64,000 bases of DNA, taken from assembly GCF_016097555.1 (NCBI RefSeq), contig NC_054712.1, positions 46,651,071-46,715,070 of the forward strand. Reading direction: 5' to 3'. A model generated the notes under the pieces. That model had not been told where the DNA came from and ran no database searches. It worked only from the letters and a program-made list of their open reading frames with translations. The first letter of the stretch is position 1. Each line of letters begins with the position of its first letter. The position numbers and the translations under genes are program-made. The stretch is from Gigantopelta aegis (lineage: Eukaryota; Mollusca; Gastropoda; Neomphalida; Peltospiridae). Below, piece after piece: positions 22,401 to 33,300 of the stretch.

Positions 22401-25125
22401 TCCAGTAACATTCTCCCAAATGGTTCCAAGCTTCCACAAGTTTAGGGTCGAATTTCACTGCTCTTGACAATATTTCCATTGCTTCGTTGCTGTAGTCTGG
22501 CATTACGTTGAGCGTCTTTCCTTTCAGCATGCAAAACTGAGCTTTGTTTACAATTTTACCTGAAACACACAATATCTGTATTGTTTAATTATCATTAGCA
22601 ATATAAATAATTAAAATAACAAAGGTAATAAATGCAGTCCTACCAAACACATTTATACAAAGAACAAACTGAATGCAAAATATAATAGTGAAACAGATAA
22701 CAAAAACATCAAAGACACCATTATACAGACAGATTAAAACATTAATAATTTAATAATCGCATCAGAAAACAGCAGTACATAGACTGATAAAGCACTCAAT
22801 TCCAGTGGCAGAATTAACCCGACAGTGAACCTTTGAAGGGAGTGATTAATTGCCACCCTAACGTAGATTACTGGGAGCCACATTGAACTGATACTTAATC
22901 CTTTAGTGCAGATTTTTTTAATTCACATGATAAGGGGAGCTAAAATGTACTCCCACTGACTTAGTCTGAAGGGATCCAGAGTGATTGCTCTTGATAAATG
23001 CAGAGACAGCAAGCAGTACTAGCTCTGGGGGAGTAGGAAGTTTCGCCAAATTATCAATAAAATTAAAAAAAATTGTAGAAACCGAGATATTTTTCAAAAT
23101 AATATCAATTATTACATAAAATAATTTTGCCATAAATGTTTTTAAAATTTTCCATTGGTGAATTTGGCGATTGCCAAAGATAGCCCTGAGAGAGACAGAC
23201 ACCCTGTCATACTTCTGGTTAGCAACTCAAAAACCTTTGTGACAACAGTATTTTGCAATCAGGCTAACTAAAAAAAAATGTTGCTGTAGCCTGACCAATG
23301 ATTTTTCACAAATTTCAATTATTTTTTAAAATTTCTTTATTATATTTTTTTTTTTCCACATAAAACTCAAATAAAAGAAATAACATACATACTGGATCGG
23401 AACAACATAAATAAAGGATTTTTTTTCAGCATGGCTTAAACATTCATGGCCAAACACAAAAACAATAACACCCTGGGTAAATAAAACACCTTTCAGCTTC
23501 TCCAGGAGATCAAGAACTTCTTCCATTTTGGTCTCAACATATTTGTTTTTCTTGTCAGATTTTTCTAAACCAAATCTTGCAAAGTAGTGGTCTCGGAAGT
23601 CATACAGTTCATCAACAGCTTTCTGTAAAACATAACAGTACTATTATAATATGAATACATAGGCAATTAGCCTGTGGTTGATTCACCCAAGTTTAAAAAA
23701 GGAAAAAAGAATTTGTTTGATGACATCATAGCACATTGTTTATTCAATAGCTATTAGGTGATGATTGTGATGTTTGTGAGAGAAGAAACACTACTGCCAT
23801 AACATGCCACAAAGATATGTCTTATAATTTAAATGCATGCACTTTCCCCAGACAGAATAACACATACATAAACTATTACCAAAGTCATATATAGCTCTGA
23901 ATCAGTCCTTGGAAAGAGTTCGACCTGTAACCCTCTATTATATATCAAAGGCTCTAAAGACTAACCCTAACCATTGAAAGAGGGGTGTACGGGTCAAACT
24001 CATGCCAAATATTTTATAGTTTTGGGCAAGTGTGAATAATTTTTACAAGCTCTAGACTTTCGAGCATGTCCATCCCGGGGCCTGTCTCTGGATAGCCAGG
24101 GACTTGTCCCGGGACAGAAAAAAAAAATTAAGCAGACAATTTTGAAGTGTACATCCAAAAATTAAATAGTGGGCCTTTAAAAATGTTATGCGCATCTCTA
24201 ATTAATATAATTAATAAAGAAAATTCTACTCATTAAATTTGGTCGCTAGATTAGATCGGGTGGTCAAAAAGAAATTAGATAAGATCAGTGGCCTGACTTG
24301 GGATGGAGGGGATAGAGTTGAAAATGGCAGAATTTCGAAAATAGCAATTAGTAAAAAAGTTAATAGAATTTTTTTAAAAAGAAGAAAAAAGTTAAAGCCA
24401 AAAATAAAAAGAATTGACTGCTCAGTCGAATATAGTTTTGGTTTTTTTTTTTAAGTATTATAAACGGTGACTGAATAATTTCCATAGCAACCAATAATTG
24501 CAATGGTTAAAAAAATAAATTGAGTGGTACTGATTAATACATAATTTCCTTTTTGTAGTTAAGCTGTTACTGTGTATTTATTAGTAAACACAATAAGTAC
24601 ACTCTGGCATGAGTTCCTTATTTTCCCCATAACGATTTTAAAGAAATATTTGTTAGAATTAGTTTAATGTTAGGGTTAGGGTTAGCGATAGTTATATACA
24701 ATATCTTTTAAAACAACTTGTTCTATAAAACGTCGTTTGTAGTGTTTAATGCAATACCCAGTTGATATGGCTAATTCAATACCCCAATAGTGGGGAAAAT
24801 AAGGAACTCTTTCCTACACTCTTTCTATAAAGATATAAACAATAATGTCAAGTGTCATAAATAAAAATCATAACTTCAAGTTTTAACCCATTTACAAATT
24901 ACAGTTTTACTCAGTCACCGAGTCGGATTCGCAGTCAGCGATATTTTACAAATCCTGATGGTACATTATGCAGACAAAACAGACTTGAACGTAAAAACAA
25001 ACCCAACACACTTCTGACAGACAACTAATCACCTGAGCCTTTTCTGTTGCAGCAGCATGTGACATGTCAGACAAATCCAACTTTTCAGTTGCTGTGTTCA
25101 GCTGTGCATCCCCACTGTCGCCCAT
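10420..25125 (-). CDS. TTC5: TTC5 / Strap, tetratricopeptide repeat protein 5 (complete)
   Basis: Ten coding exons on the minus strand, in transcription order: 25125-25033, 23622-23490, 22559-22348, 21636-21489, 19263-19172, 17449-17396, 16754-16608, 15289-15072, 12435-12291, 10539-10420 (TAG at 10422-10420). Lengths sum to 1362 nt, giving 453 residues; human TTC5 is 440. Phases join correctly at every intron. Signature runs match the family: [19 protein letters not shown] and [14 protein letters not shown] (exon 3), [15 protein letters not shown] (exon 4), SAYTQA joined to EKDP and NPDLHYNRA (exons 5-6), [11 protein letters not shown] (exon 8), [20 protein letters not shown] (exon 9) and MVVNGKKLG (exon 10). 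N-terminal TPRs span roughly residues 40-290, followed by the C-terminal OB fold. Known roles of the family: p300/JMY co-factor in the p53 response, and reader of nascent tubulin N-termini in tubulin mRNA autoregulation. The first in-frame ATG gives the start [10 protein letters not shown]. Introns 4, 6, 7 and 8 carry tandem copies of the preceding exon end. Confidence 0.95.
10570..10898 (-). mobile_element. SINE family A, full length, TTC5 3' region
   Basis: Minus-strand copy in the last TTC5 intron. It starts with the GGAAGGAAATGTTTTATTTA tail and ends with CTGGGCTATGTCCTGCCCC (reverse of the tRNA-like head). A near-complete ORF across it is a shadow, not a gene. Confidence 0.85.
11195..11275 (-). 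mobile_element. SINE family B 3' fragment
   Basis: TTAACAATACCACTAGAGCACA followed by GGTTATTGTATGTTAGACAT matches the reversed 3' end of family B. Confidence 0.5.
11515..11906. repeat. 48-bp tandem array, 8 copies, TTC5 intron 9
   Basis: Units CCCAGAATACATAAAACAAC / AACTACAGTGCGGTCAATTC are almost identical; one unit has lost 3 bp. Because 48 is a multiple of 3, one frame stays open and gives a false 159-residue ORF. A TTAA MITE (11930-12262) sits between this array and the exon 9 donor at 12290. Confidence 0.9.
11930..12262. mobile_element. TTAA-flanked MITE (AGGCATACTGTCAC termini), copy 1
   Basis: TTAA at 11926, left end AGGCATACTGTCACGGATTT, right end CTGTGACAATATGCCT, TTAA at 12263. 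The same family, inverted, lies at 52414-52742. It is inserted in TTC5 intron 9 about 28 bp from the exon 9 donor. Confidence 0.85.
12581..12676 (-). mobile_element. SINE family A, 5'-truncated
   Basis: Only the tail half remains: AAGGAAGGAAATGTTTTATT through GGTTAAGGACCACACAGA. Confidence 0.75.
13287..15110 (-). repeat. 89-bp tandem array containing the TTC5 exon 8 end and donor
   Basis: About 21 copies with a period of 89 bp, counted from successive ACGGAACCTGGTCAGGG words (13381, 13470, 13559 and on to 15071). The last plus-strand copy is the real 3' end of TTC5 exon 8. On the minus strand each unit holds about 40 nt of exon end (AAGTAGTGTGCACC through GACCAGGTTCCGTT) and then the donor GTAAGTATTACACAGGGAG. 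The exon copy differs from the decoys by one visible base (ATAAACCC in the exon, ACAAACCC in the repeats). Units are nearly identical, with a single 1-bp deletion near 14360 and a few substitutions, so expansion or homogenisation is recent. Confidence 0.95.
15414..15576. mobile_element. diverged MITE of the AGGGCTAGCTCTGG family
   Basis: AGGGCGAGCTCTGG at the left and TATGTGCCAGAGC at the right. The interior has TTTTCTAACAAAATATCAAT and AAATTCACAATTG blocks shared with copies at 15844, 21255, 23015 and 35975. Confidence 0.6.
15844..16020. mobile_element. MITE of the AGGGCTAGCTCTGG family
   Basis: Left terminus CAGGGCTAGCTCTGGG. The interior has AACAAAATATCAATTATTAC and the inverted CAATTG / AATTGGCAAATT words. 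The right terminus is worn. Confidence 0.6.
16137..16357 (-). mobile_element. SINE family C
   Basis: Reverse of the 1757 copy: TCAATTAAGGTTCAAGCACG, GTCCTGGGCACACA, TGGTCTTACACCTACCCACT, CCACGATGCCACCGAGG. A 129-codon ORF across it is a shadow. Confidence 0.75.
16463..16625 (-). repeat. 76-bp duplication of the TTC5 exon 7 end and donor
   Basis: CTCCGTAATACCTTTGTCT occurs at 16521 and 16597, 76 bp apart. The 16597 copy is the true end of TTC5 exon 7 (ACAAAG then GTATTACGG on the minus strand). The 16521 copy repeats the exon end (ATGACAAAGACAAAG) and donor inside the intron. Reading through from the true donor soon meets a stop, so the second donor is not coding-neutral. Confidence 0.88.
16925..17425 (-). 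repeat. 45-bp tandem array containing the TTC5 exon 6 end and donor
   Basis: About 11 units of 45 bp. On the minus strand each reads CCTGACTTGCACTATAATCG-AGCTGTG followed by GTGAGTGTTAATAATTATC. The most 5' unit on the minus strand is the real exon 6 end, encoding PDLHYNRAV, with the true donor at 17395. At least six units stay open in the TTC5 frame, giving [15 protein letters not shown] blocks. One unit has an even better donor (GGTAAGTG at about 17215). Confidence 0.95.
18819..19056 (-). mobile_element. SINE family A, 5'-truncated
   Basis: GGAAGGAAGGAAATGTTTTA start and AGATCTC-like body, stopping in the CCAGTTGTGGAGCACCGGCT block before the tRNA-like head. It lies in TTC5 intron 5. Confidence 0.8.
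19911..20328 (-). mobile_element. composite SINE A + SINE C with 15-bp target duplication
   Basis: The element at 19926-20313 is flanked by identical GTCAAGTACTACAAA at 19911 and 20314. The left part (to about 20152) is reversed SINE A without its tRNA-like head. The right part is reversed SINE C with GGGATCCGAACCCAGTACC and GACGCCACCGAGGCCGG. One target duplication around both suggests retroposition as a single chimeric unit. It lies in TTC5 intron 4. Confidence 0.85.
20353..20702. mobile_element. interspersed 350-bp MITE-like repeat, copy 2
   Basis: Same orientation and termini as 6195-6541 (GGCTTCTAGAATTT ... CATAATCTAGAAGCCCTG). Confidence 0.75.
20739..20945 (+). mobile_element. SINE family B, 3'-truncated
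   Basis: GGGACTTAGCCTAGTGGTAA head, CAGGATCGTTCC B-box remnant, CATATAAAAGATCCCTTGCT body, ACCAAATGTTTAACATC end. Confidence 0.75.
21040..21245 (-). repeat. decayed tandem copies of the TTC5 exon 4 end
   Basis: A 78-bp unit (CTTAACCTCACTATTATGCA ... AACTAAATGGCTTATTACAT) occurs twice in tandem. On the minus strand it contains AAGCCATTTAGTTCA...GTTTCGTGGG, which matches the end of TTC5 exon 4 (AAGCCATTCAGTTAG...GTTTCATGGG) with an internal gap. An older copy at about 21050-21095 reads [10 protein letters not shown] on the minus strand, against [10 protein letters not shown] in exon 4. The MITE at 21255-21448 separates them from the true exon. Confidence 0.6.
21255..21448. mobile_element. MITE of the AGGGCTAGCTCTGG family
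   Basis: Clear inverted ends: CAGGGCTAGCTCTGGG left, GCCAAAGCTAGCCCTG right. The interior has the ATTCGCCATTG and AATTTGCCAAATT palindromic words. Confidence 0.8.
23015..23189. mobile_element. MITE of the AGGGCTAGCTCTGG family
   Basis: Left AGTACTAGCTCTGGGG, right GCCAAAGATAGCCCTGAG, with shared interior. It lies in TTC5 intron 2. Confidence 0.7.
24669..24687 (+). repeat. short telomere-like run
   Basis: GTTAGGGTTAGGGTTAG, fewer than three units. It is probably chance or a tiny interstitial repeat. Confidence 0.3.
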
Positions 25126-25919
25126 GTTTGTTTATAGAGTAATCGGAACATCTCGGTTGATTTCCGTTTCATATCGTACGTGGCCGATGAATTGCGAATG
25201 GTCGAAATATTTGATTCGTGGTTCTAAACTTGTGTATCAAAGCGACATTCTTGATAAAGATTTTTAATAAATCGTCTATATATATTCATATTTTTATAGT
25301 AACACGCCATTTCAAAAGTCTTTTAGATTTAGGTGCTACTCGAAGTTACATACAAATTATTAACGTATTAATTTACTATTAAAGCGGCAGTATCCGGAAT
25401 ATTTTTATTATATAAGCATATAGAACAGAAAATCCAATTACGTTTGGTGCATATATGACGCCGCACTCCGCATTGGTTTCACTACGCTGGCTTATCCAGG
25501 TCAAAAACAAAGCCAGTATTTTGAAAGTAGGACACTTTTGACGGGCTTTTACCGATCACGGTTTTCATTGGCTTATCGCAAGTTTAGAATTCCCCAACAA
25601 GAGATCACGTGAAATTTTGCAGTTTTTGAACAAATTTAACTGTCTTGATTGAGGGGTCGTCTCATATCTCCAAAACATATTTATATCCATAGAGGTATGG
25701 TACAACGTCTTTCCTGGGGTCGGTGGATGAGGGATTTGCCTTGAAATTTTGACAGTGGCCAGCTGTTGGCATACGCGTTACATGTAAGGGGGTGTTACTA
25801 ATTACGTAACGCTCTAGGGGAAGAGGAAGAGGGTACTGTGTTCGATTTACGTAACATTTTTCAAGACTATATGTTATTTTTTATTCATTACTTAGACCTA
25901 AAAAGGTGTTTTTTGGAAA

Positions 25920-26278
25920 TGCGCGGTCAATCTAGGATCGACCCCCATTGGCGGGTATATAAAAGACCATGGTGTGTGATATCCTGTCTGTGGGATAGTA
26001 CATATAAACGATGCCTTGCTAAATAAAAAAAAATAAAAAAATGTAGCAGGTTTCCAAGGCGCGTGTGCAGGGATTTCAGCTGGGTTGGAGTTATAGACTG
26101 TGTTGAGCGAAGTTTATATGGGGCCATGCTCCCCCCAAAAATACATGTATTTCAATTTTGTTTAAGCTTGGGCAAGTAAGGGTTTCGACCTCCAATACCC
26201 TCCCCCTGCCCATGCACCCGATTCCTCTCTAAGATTATATGTCAAAATTGCCAAATGTTAGACATCCAACAGCAGATG
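25920..26278 (+). mobile_element. SINE family B interrupted by a short insertion
   Basis: GCGGTCAATCTAGGATCGAC and ACATATAAACGATGCCTTGC mark the 5' half, and TCCTCTCTAAGATTATATGT and CCAAATGTTAGACATCCAAC the 3' half. Between them (about 26057-26221) is a foreign stretch with roughly inverted ends (GGCGCGTGTGCAGGG / CCCTGCCCATGCACC), probably a small MITE. Confidence 0.6.
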
Positions 26279-26345
26279 GAAGGAAGGATAGGATATGTTT
26301 TATTTAACGACGCACTCAACACATTTTATTTACGGTTGTATGGGG
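26278..26345 (-). mobile_element. SINE family A tail fragment
   Basis: GGAAGGAAGGATAGGATATG-TTTTATTTAACGACGCACTC and TTTACGGTTGTATGG only. Confidence 0.65.
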
Positions 26346-27180
26346 TCGGATGATTATTATATTAATATGCTTTATCTTTGATGTCGTTAAACAACCCCCC
26401 CCCCCCCAACTTTACCCTTTCCAAACGAAATAATATTTATATGAATTTTTCGATTTTAACACGTAAAATTAAGAAGTGAAAACATTTATTGTCTACTTTA
26501 GTATATTTTATTTTAAAAATATATACATGATTAATGTGTTACTAGTATACAAACTAAACTTTGAAAGTTCTACTAACACTTTATGAAATATCAATTCTGA
26601 AATAGGGAGGTACGACTGTTGATAATATGTTGTCAAGATCAAAGCGATTTTAACTAAAGACCCTAGTACCGTATCCTCAACCGAACGTTCTTCGTACACC
26701 GCAAGATTTCTCTTTTAAATTTTTGAGACGAACCCTACAATTTTAAATCGGCAAACGCACGTGTTAACTGAAACTGACAACAGGCTGTCGTTTGTGCTTT
26801 GCCGAGCTATGGCGGCACAGGCGACGAATCAAGCGTATACGTTTGACGATATCCGTTCATAGCGAACACACGACTTTTTTAAAAGTGCATTTGAGCTTGT
26901 ATTTCACATTTGTACATGATGTTATAATATGGTAACCAAATAATGTAACTTTAATGTTCAGAACGTGACCCTTTCTACTGTCAAATTTTGAACTGTCACA
27001 AAGTATTAAAAATATGCCGACATTTTTGTCGTATTAATCTTCACGAGCGTAAAGTGTTGGTGTTTTCAAGGGGAGGTGAGATTGTAGCTTTAAATATCAT
27101 ATATGTTTTAAAAATATAAAATTTTGCACATAATTTGAAAATCATATATGACCTTGTTCTTGAACCAGACTGTCGTTTTG

Positions 27181-27230
<50 letters not shown>
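27181..27230. repeat. (ATT)n microsatellite
   Basis: About 17 ATT units 80 bp upstream of the CEP72 start codon, probably within its promoter or 5' UTR. The ORFs of poly-Ile or poly-Tyr here are artefacts. Confidence 0.95.
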
Positions 27231-27232
<2 letters not shown>

Positions 27233-27309
27233 CCAAACCAGTCGACACTATGCAATATCTACGGTGCGTCACACAAAAAGCGGAGGAAAGATTAACCAAC
27301 CAATCAACC

Positions 27310-30300
27310 ATGGCGCTTATTATGACAGAAGAGTTGCTTCGAAATCGAGTAAATTTAACACATGATAACTTGGGTAAGTGAACATATTCTTCAAATGTAT
27401 TAAATGCATGTTGATGTGCACACAGCTTTCGATAAACATAATAAATATTGTTGTTTTCTGTAGTTCATTAAATAATCAAAATTACATTTATGTGAATGAA
27501 GCGGGCGTTTGATTTGTTTTGATCTGTTTCTGTGGTCAAGTCTAAACAAGTTTCCGGTGTGACGTCACGAATATGGCATGTGGGTAGCCTACTCGCGAAA
27601 AAACTTACAGCAGCTTCTGCGGGACCTTACCTCTCCTATTTTAGTCATATGGACGTTACTCAAATAATTGAAATGATATCATGGAAATTGTTGAAAAATA
27701 AAATCTTTAAATTCATAAAGATATTACTATCAGTATGATTTATATTCAATTAGACAATCTGATTAACATTAGCTCTACTGGTCTACCAGTAGATCTAACA
27801 GCATTGTGTGGACTCCCATGTCCTGGTGACATTTCATCTAAAAATAACAATTTAAATATCGACCAATTACACTTCGCCTTTTATAGCGTTATTCGGGAGC
27901 ATACAAATTCTAAAAATATAGGGCGAGACTATTTATGCAATAGATGAACTTGTTGATCTATTTCAACATTGAAAAAACAGGGGGGAAAGGGCAGTAATAA
28001 ACTCTGGATTGTATACTAGTATAAACAGATTTTATGGCTGTACCATCACAGTTTTTTTTTGTCTTGAAACAAATTTTATATACATTTTATATTGAAATTA
28101 GTTTCCGGCATATTTCGTAATTCACCCGAATCATTTCGTATACCCTCAGCATAATCCCGAATGTTTTCAAATTCTTTTCAAATCACAGGCATGATTTTGC
28201 AAGTAAGGTTTTGATTGGTGGAATGAAAGGTCAACTGGACATGAGCTCCAACGGGCTGCTGTTAGATCCACATGTAATAGTGGAGCTAATTTTAATTAGA
28301 TTGTCAATTAGAAGGACACTCTTAACATCTAAAGGGCCAAGGGAGGGACCTCGAATGAGGTGCTTGCATCATAAGATCGAATCACCTAAGTGGACCCATT
28401 CTTTGATTTTTTTTTGTGCATCATGACTGGTATATCAAAGGTTGTGGTATGTGCAGTGGGAAAGTGCATATTAAAAATCCCTTGCTGCTGTGATGGCTAA
28501 TTGAAAAATATAGGAGTCACATGATGGCTCATTACTAACAGCGTTTGAAATAAGCATTTGTCCTGACAAGTAAAAATCTGCTTGGACAAACAAAATGCAC
28601 CTTAGTGGTTGTCCAGTGGACAAGTAAACATTTTCAATGTAGTTTCATTTTGAGCAATCACAAACATCATCCTTGTACTTAAATAAAACATTCCATTGAT
28701 TTATTTGAACAAGTGAAAATATTGGTGGACAAGTAGATTTGTAGATGTATGTATTACTGACTAACAAGCAAAACAAGGCACAACAAGTTTGACAGTAAAA
28801 CTTTAATTTTCCGATTATTGGAACATGGCTGACGTTAAATTCGAGCAGTGGTCCACAACTTCAAAATATACATGGGAAAAGCATCTTTGGTAGGGCCTTT
28901 TCAGGTGGGTGGTCAGATGCTCACCAACGTTTTGTATGTGGCTTTATAGTTATACTCATATATATTCAGTTTGGTAACACAAACAAAAATGTCAATGAGC
29001 ATTCCTTTCTGTACATCTGATAAGTCTCTTTCCAAGATGTGTTTTTAATTACATATTTTTAATTTGTGATCCAGTCATGACCACCATCACTCTTCAAGAA
29101 CTGCATGTAACCTTGGCATTGGAGAAAATTTGTCAAAATTGTATTTTGTCATGAAAATTATTTAACAACATCAAATATTGAAAAAAGTCATCCTGTTATG
29201 AAGTTCTTGCCTTGTATTACACACTGATACACAGTGTTAGACCAGTGTAAGATATTGCTCATGTCATAACAATTACTCAATATCTAACTAGTGACATATT
29301 GGCGTAACATGAGCATGACATCGATCACTTGCTGACCCAATTCGTAAAAAAATAACATGTAGTATGTCTCAACATCTGCCTACTTCTGCATTGCAGCTTG
29401 TTTGCAGTTGGTTTGTAATAAATAAAATATTAACTAGCTTTCCTGTCATACCATTTTTATGAAACTCATGAACAGTTCCTTTCACTCTTTAGATACCAAA
29501 ACTGTTCACTCATTTCATAAAAATGGTATGACAGGCAAGCTCGTTTAGTATTCTATATATATAGTAATAAAAAAAAGTAATAGTATGCATGTATTCACCA
29601 TTTTAAAATATAAAATAAAACCTCCTTTCAAAATGTTTTGAAAAAGAAAGTATTCTTACTTATTTCTTTCTTCATTGTTTATATATTTATATAATTGCCA
29701 AGCCTGCTTCATCATGATTAACTAGTTTTACATTTTGTTTTCAGAGGATGTCAAATCAGTGTCTTTGCCAGGAACATTCCATGAGAAGGTTGTCTCCCTT
29801 GGAACCTCATTGCGAAAATTTACACGTCTCAAGAATCTTGATTTGTCACGGAATAGTCTTGTCAGTCTAGAGGTTAGTTTACTGGTACTATGTACAGTTT
29901 TGTGGTACCACAGTAATGTAGTTTAGTGGTACTATGTACAGTTTTGTGGCACCACAGTAATGTAGTTTAGTGGCACCACAGTAATGTAGTTTAGTGGCAC
30001 CACAGTAATGTAGTTTAGTGGTACCACAATAATGTAGTTTAGTGGTACTATGTACAGTTTAGTGGTACCACAGTAATGTAGTTTAGTGGTACCACAATAA
30101 TGTAGTTTAGTGGCACCACAGTAATGTAGTTTAGTGGTACCACAATAATGTAGTTTAGTGGTACTATGTACAGTTTTGTGGTACCACAGTAATGTAGTTT
30201 AGTGGCACCACAGTAATGTAGTTTAGTGGTACCACAATAATGTAGTTTAGTGGTACCACAGTAATGTAGTTTTGTGGTACCACAATAATGTACCACAGTA

Positions 30301-33300
30301 ATGTAGTTTAGTGGTACCACAATAATGTAGTTTAGTGGTACCACAGTAATGTAGTTTAGTGGTACTATGTACAGTTTTGTGGTACCACAGTAATGTAGTT
30401 TAGTGGCACCACAGTAATGTAGTTTAGTGGTACCACAGTAATGTAGTTTAGTGGTACTATGTACAGTTTTGTGGTACCACAGTAATGTAGTTTAGTGGTA
30501 CCACAGTAATGTAGTTTAGTGGTACCACAGTAATGTAGTTTAGTGGCACCACAGTAATGTAGTTTAGTGGTACCACAATAATGTAGTTTAGTGGTACCAC
30601 AGTAATGTAGTTTAGTGGCACCACAGTAATGTAGTTTAGTGGTACCACAATAATGTAGTTTAGTGGTACTATGTACAGTTTTGTGGTACCACAGTAATGT
30701 AGTTTAGTGGCACCACAGTAATGTAGTTTAGTGGTACCACAGTAATGTAGTTTAGTGGTACTATGTACAGTTTTGTGGTACCACAGTAATGTAGTTTAGT
30801 GGTACCACAGTAATGTAGTTTAGTGGTACTATGTACAGTTTAGTGGCACCACAGTAATGTAGTTTAGTGGTACCACAATAATGTAGTTTAGTGGTACTAT
30901 GTACAGTTTTGTGGTACCACAGTAATGTAGTTTAGTGGCACCACAGTAATGTAGTTTAGTGGTACCACAGTAATGTAGTTTAATGGTACCACAGTAATGT
31001 AGTTTAGTGGCACCACAGTAATGTAGTTTAGTGGCACCACAGTAATGTAGTTTAGTGGCACCACAGTAATGTAGTTTAGTGGCACCACAATAATGTAGTT
31101 TAGTGGTACTATGTACAGTTTTGTGGTACCACAGTAATGTAGTTTAGTGGCACCACAGTAATGTAGTTTAGTGGTACCACAGTAATGTAGTTTAGTGGTA
31201 CTATGTACAGTTTTGTGGTACCACAGTAATGTAGTTTAGTGGTACCACAGTAATGTAGTTTAGTGGTACCACAGTAATGTAGTTTAGTGGCACCACAGTA
31301 ATGTAGTTTAGTGGTACCACAATAATGTAGTTTAGTGGTACCACAGTAATGTAGTTTAGTGGCACCACAGTAATGTAGTTTAGTGGTACCACAATAATGT
31401 AGTTTAGTGGTACTATGTACAGTTTTGTGGTACCACAGTAATGTAGTTTAGTGGCACCACAGTAATGTAGTTTAGTGGTACCACAGTAATGTAGTTTAGT
31501 GGTACTATGTACAGTTTTGTGGTACCACAGTAATGTACTTTAGTGGTACCACAGTAATGTAGTTTAGTGGTACTATGTACAGTTTTGTGGTACCACAGTA
31601 ATGTAGTTTAGTGGTACCACAGTAATGTAGTTTAGTGGTACTATGTACAGTTTAGTGGTACCACAGTAATGTAGTTTAGTGGTACCACAATAATGTAGTT
31701 TAGTGGTACTATGTACAGTTTTGTGGTACCACAGTAATGTAGTTTAGTGGCACCACAGTAATGTAGTTTAGTGGTACCACAGTAATGTAGTTTAATGGTA
31801 CCACAGTAATGTAGTTTAGTGGTACCACAGTAATGTAGTTTAGTGGCACCACAGTAATGTAGTTTAGTGGCACCACAATAATGTAGTTTAGTGGTACTAT
31901 GTACAGTTTTGTGGTACCACAGTAATGTAGTTTAGTGGTACCACAGTAATGTAGTTTAGTGGTACCACAATAATGTAGTTTAGTGGCACCACAGTAATGT
32001 AGTTTAGTGGTACCACAGTAATGTAGTTTAGTGGTACTATGTACAGTTTTGTGGTACCACAGTAATGTAGTTTAGTGGCACCACAATAATGTAGTTTAGT
32101 GGTACCACAGTAATGTAGTTTAGTGGTACTATGTACAGTTTTGTGGTACCACCACAGTAATGTAGTTTAGTGGTACCACAATAATGTAGTTTAGTGGCAC
32201 CACAGTAATGTAGTTTAGTGGCACCACAGTAATGTAGTTTAGTGGCACCACAATAATGTAGTTTAGTGGTACTATGTACAGTTTTGTGGTACCACAGTAA
32301 TGTAGTTTAGTGGTACCACAGTAATGTAGTTTAGTGGTACCACAATAATGTAGTTTAGTGGCACCACAGTAATGTAGTTTAGTGGTACCACAGTAATGTA
32401 GTTTAGTGGTACTATGTACAGTTTTGTGGTACCACAGTAATGTAGTTTAGTGGCACCACAATAATGTAGTTTAGTGGTACCACAGTAATGTAGTTTAGTG
32501 GTACTATGTACAGTTTTGTGGTACCACAGTAATGTAGTTTAGTGGTACCACAGTAATGTAGTTTAGTGGTACCACAATAATGTAGTTTAGTGGCACCACA
32601 GTAATGTAGTTTAGTGGTACCACAATAATGTAGTTTAGTGGCACCACAGTAATGTAGTTTAGTGGTACCACAGTAATGTAGTTTAGTGGCACCACAGTAA
32701 TGTAGTTTAGTGGTACCACAATAATGTAGTTTAGTGGTACCACAGTAATGTAGTTTAGTGGTACTATGTACAGTTTTGTGGTACCACAATAATATAGTTT
32801 AGTGGCACCACAGTAATGTAGTTTAGTGGTACCACAATAATGTAGTTTAGTGGCACCACAGTAATGTAGTTTAGTGGCACCACAGTAATGTAGTTTAGTG
32901 GTACCACAATAATGTAGTTTAGTGGTACTATGTACAGTTTTGTGGTACCACAGTAATGTAGTTTTGTGGTACCACAGTAATGTAGTTTAGTGGCACCACA
33001 ATAATGTAGTTTAGTGGTACCACAGTAATGTAGTTTAGTGGTACTATGTACAGTTTTGTGGTACCACAGTAATGTAGTTTAGTGGTACCACAGTAATGTA
33101 GTTTAGTGGTACCACAATAATGTAGTTTAGTGGCACCACAATAATGTAGTTTAGTGGCACCACAGTAATGTAGTTTAGTGGCACCACAGTAATGTAGTTT
33201 AGTGGCACCACAATAATGTAGTTTAGTGGTACCACAGTAATGTAGTTTAGTGGTACTATGTACAGTTTTGTGGTACCACAATAATGTAGTTTAGTGGCAC

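Larger units (their letters stand above)
25126..27309. promoter_or_regulatory. head-to-head spacer, putative bidirectional promoter region TTC5/CEP72
   Basis: The TTC5 start (25125, minus) and CEP72 start (27310, plus) diverge across 2.2 kb. The sequence near the ends is less AT-biased than the introns, and both promoters must lie here or in unseen 5' UTR introns. It also holds a SINE B copy with an insertion, a SINE A fragment, a C-tract at about 26394 and an (ATT)n run. A 17-codon ORF with a good start context lies at 26811-26864 (MAAQATNQAYTFDDIRS). I cannot assign it. Confidence 0.5.

Noticed and set aside
24669-24687. Telomere remnant
   Set aside because: There are fewer than three TTAGGG units, which is expected by chance at this scale.
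26508-26699. 63-codon minus-strand ORF near the CEP72 promoter
   Set aside because: No motif, AT-rich composition and no splice or start context support it.
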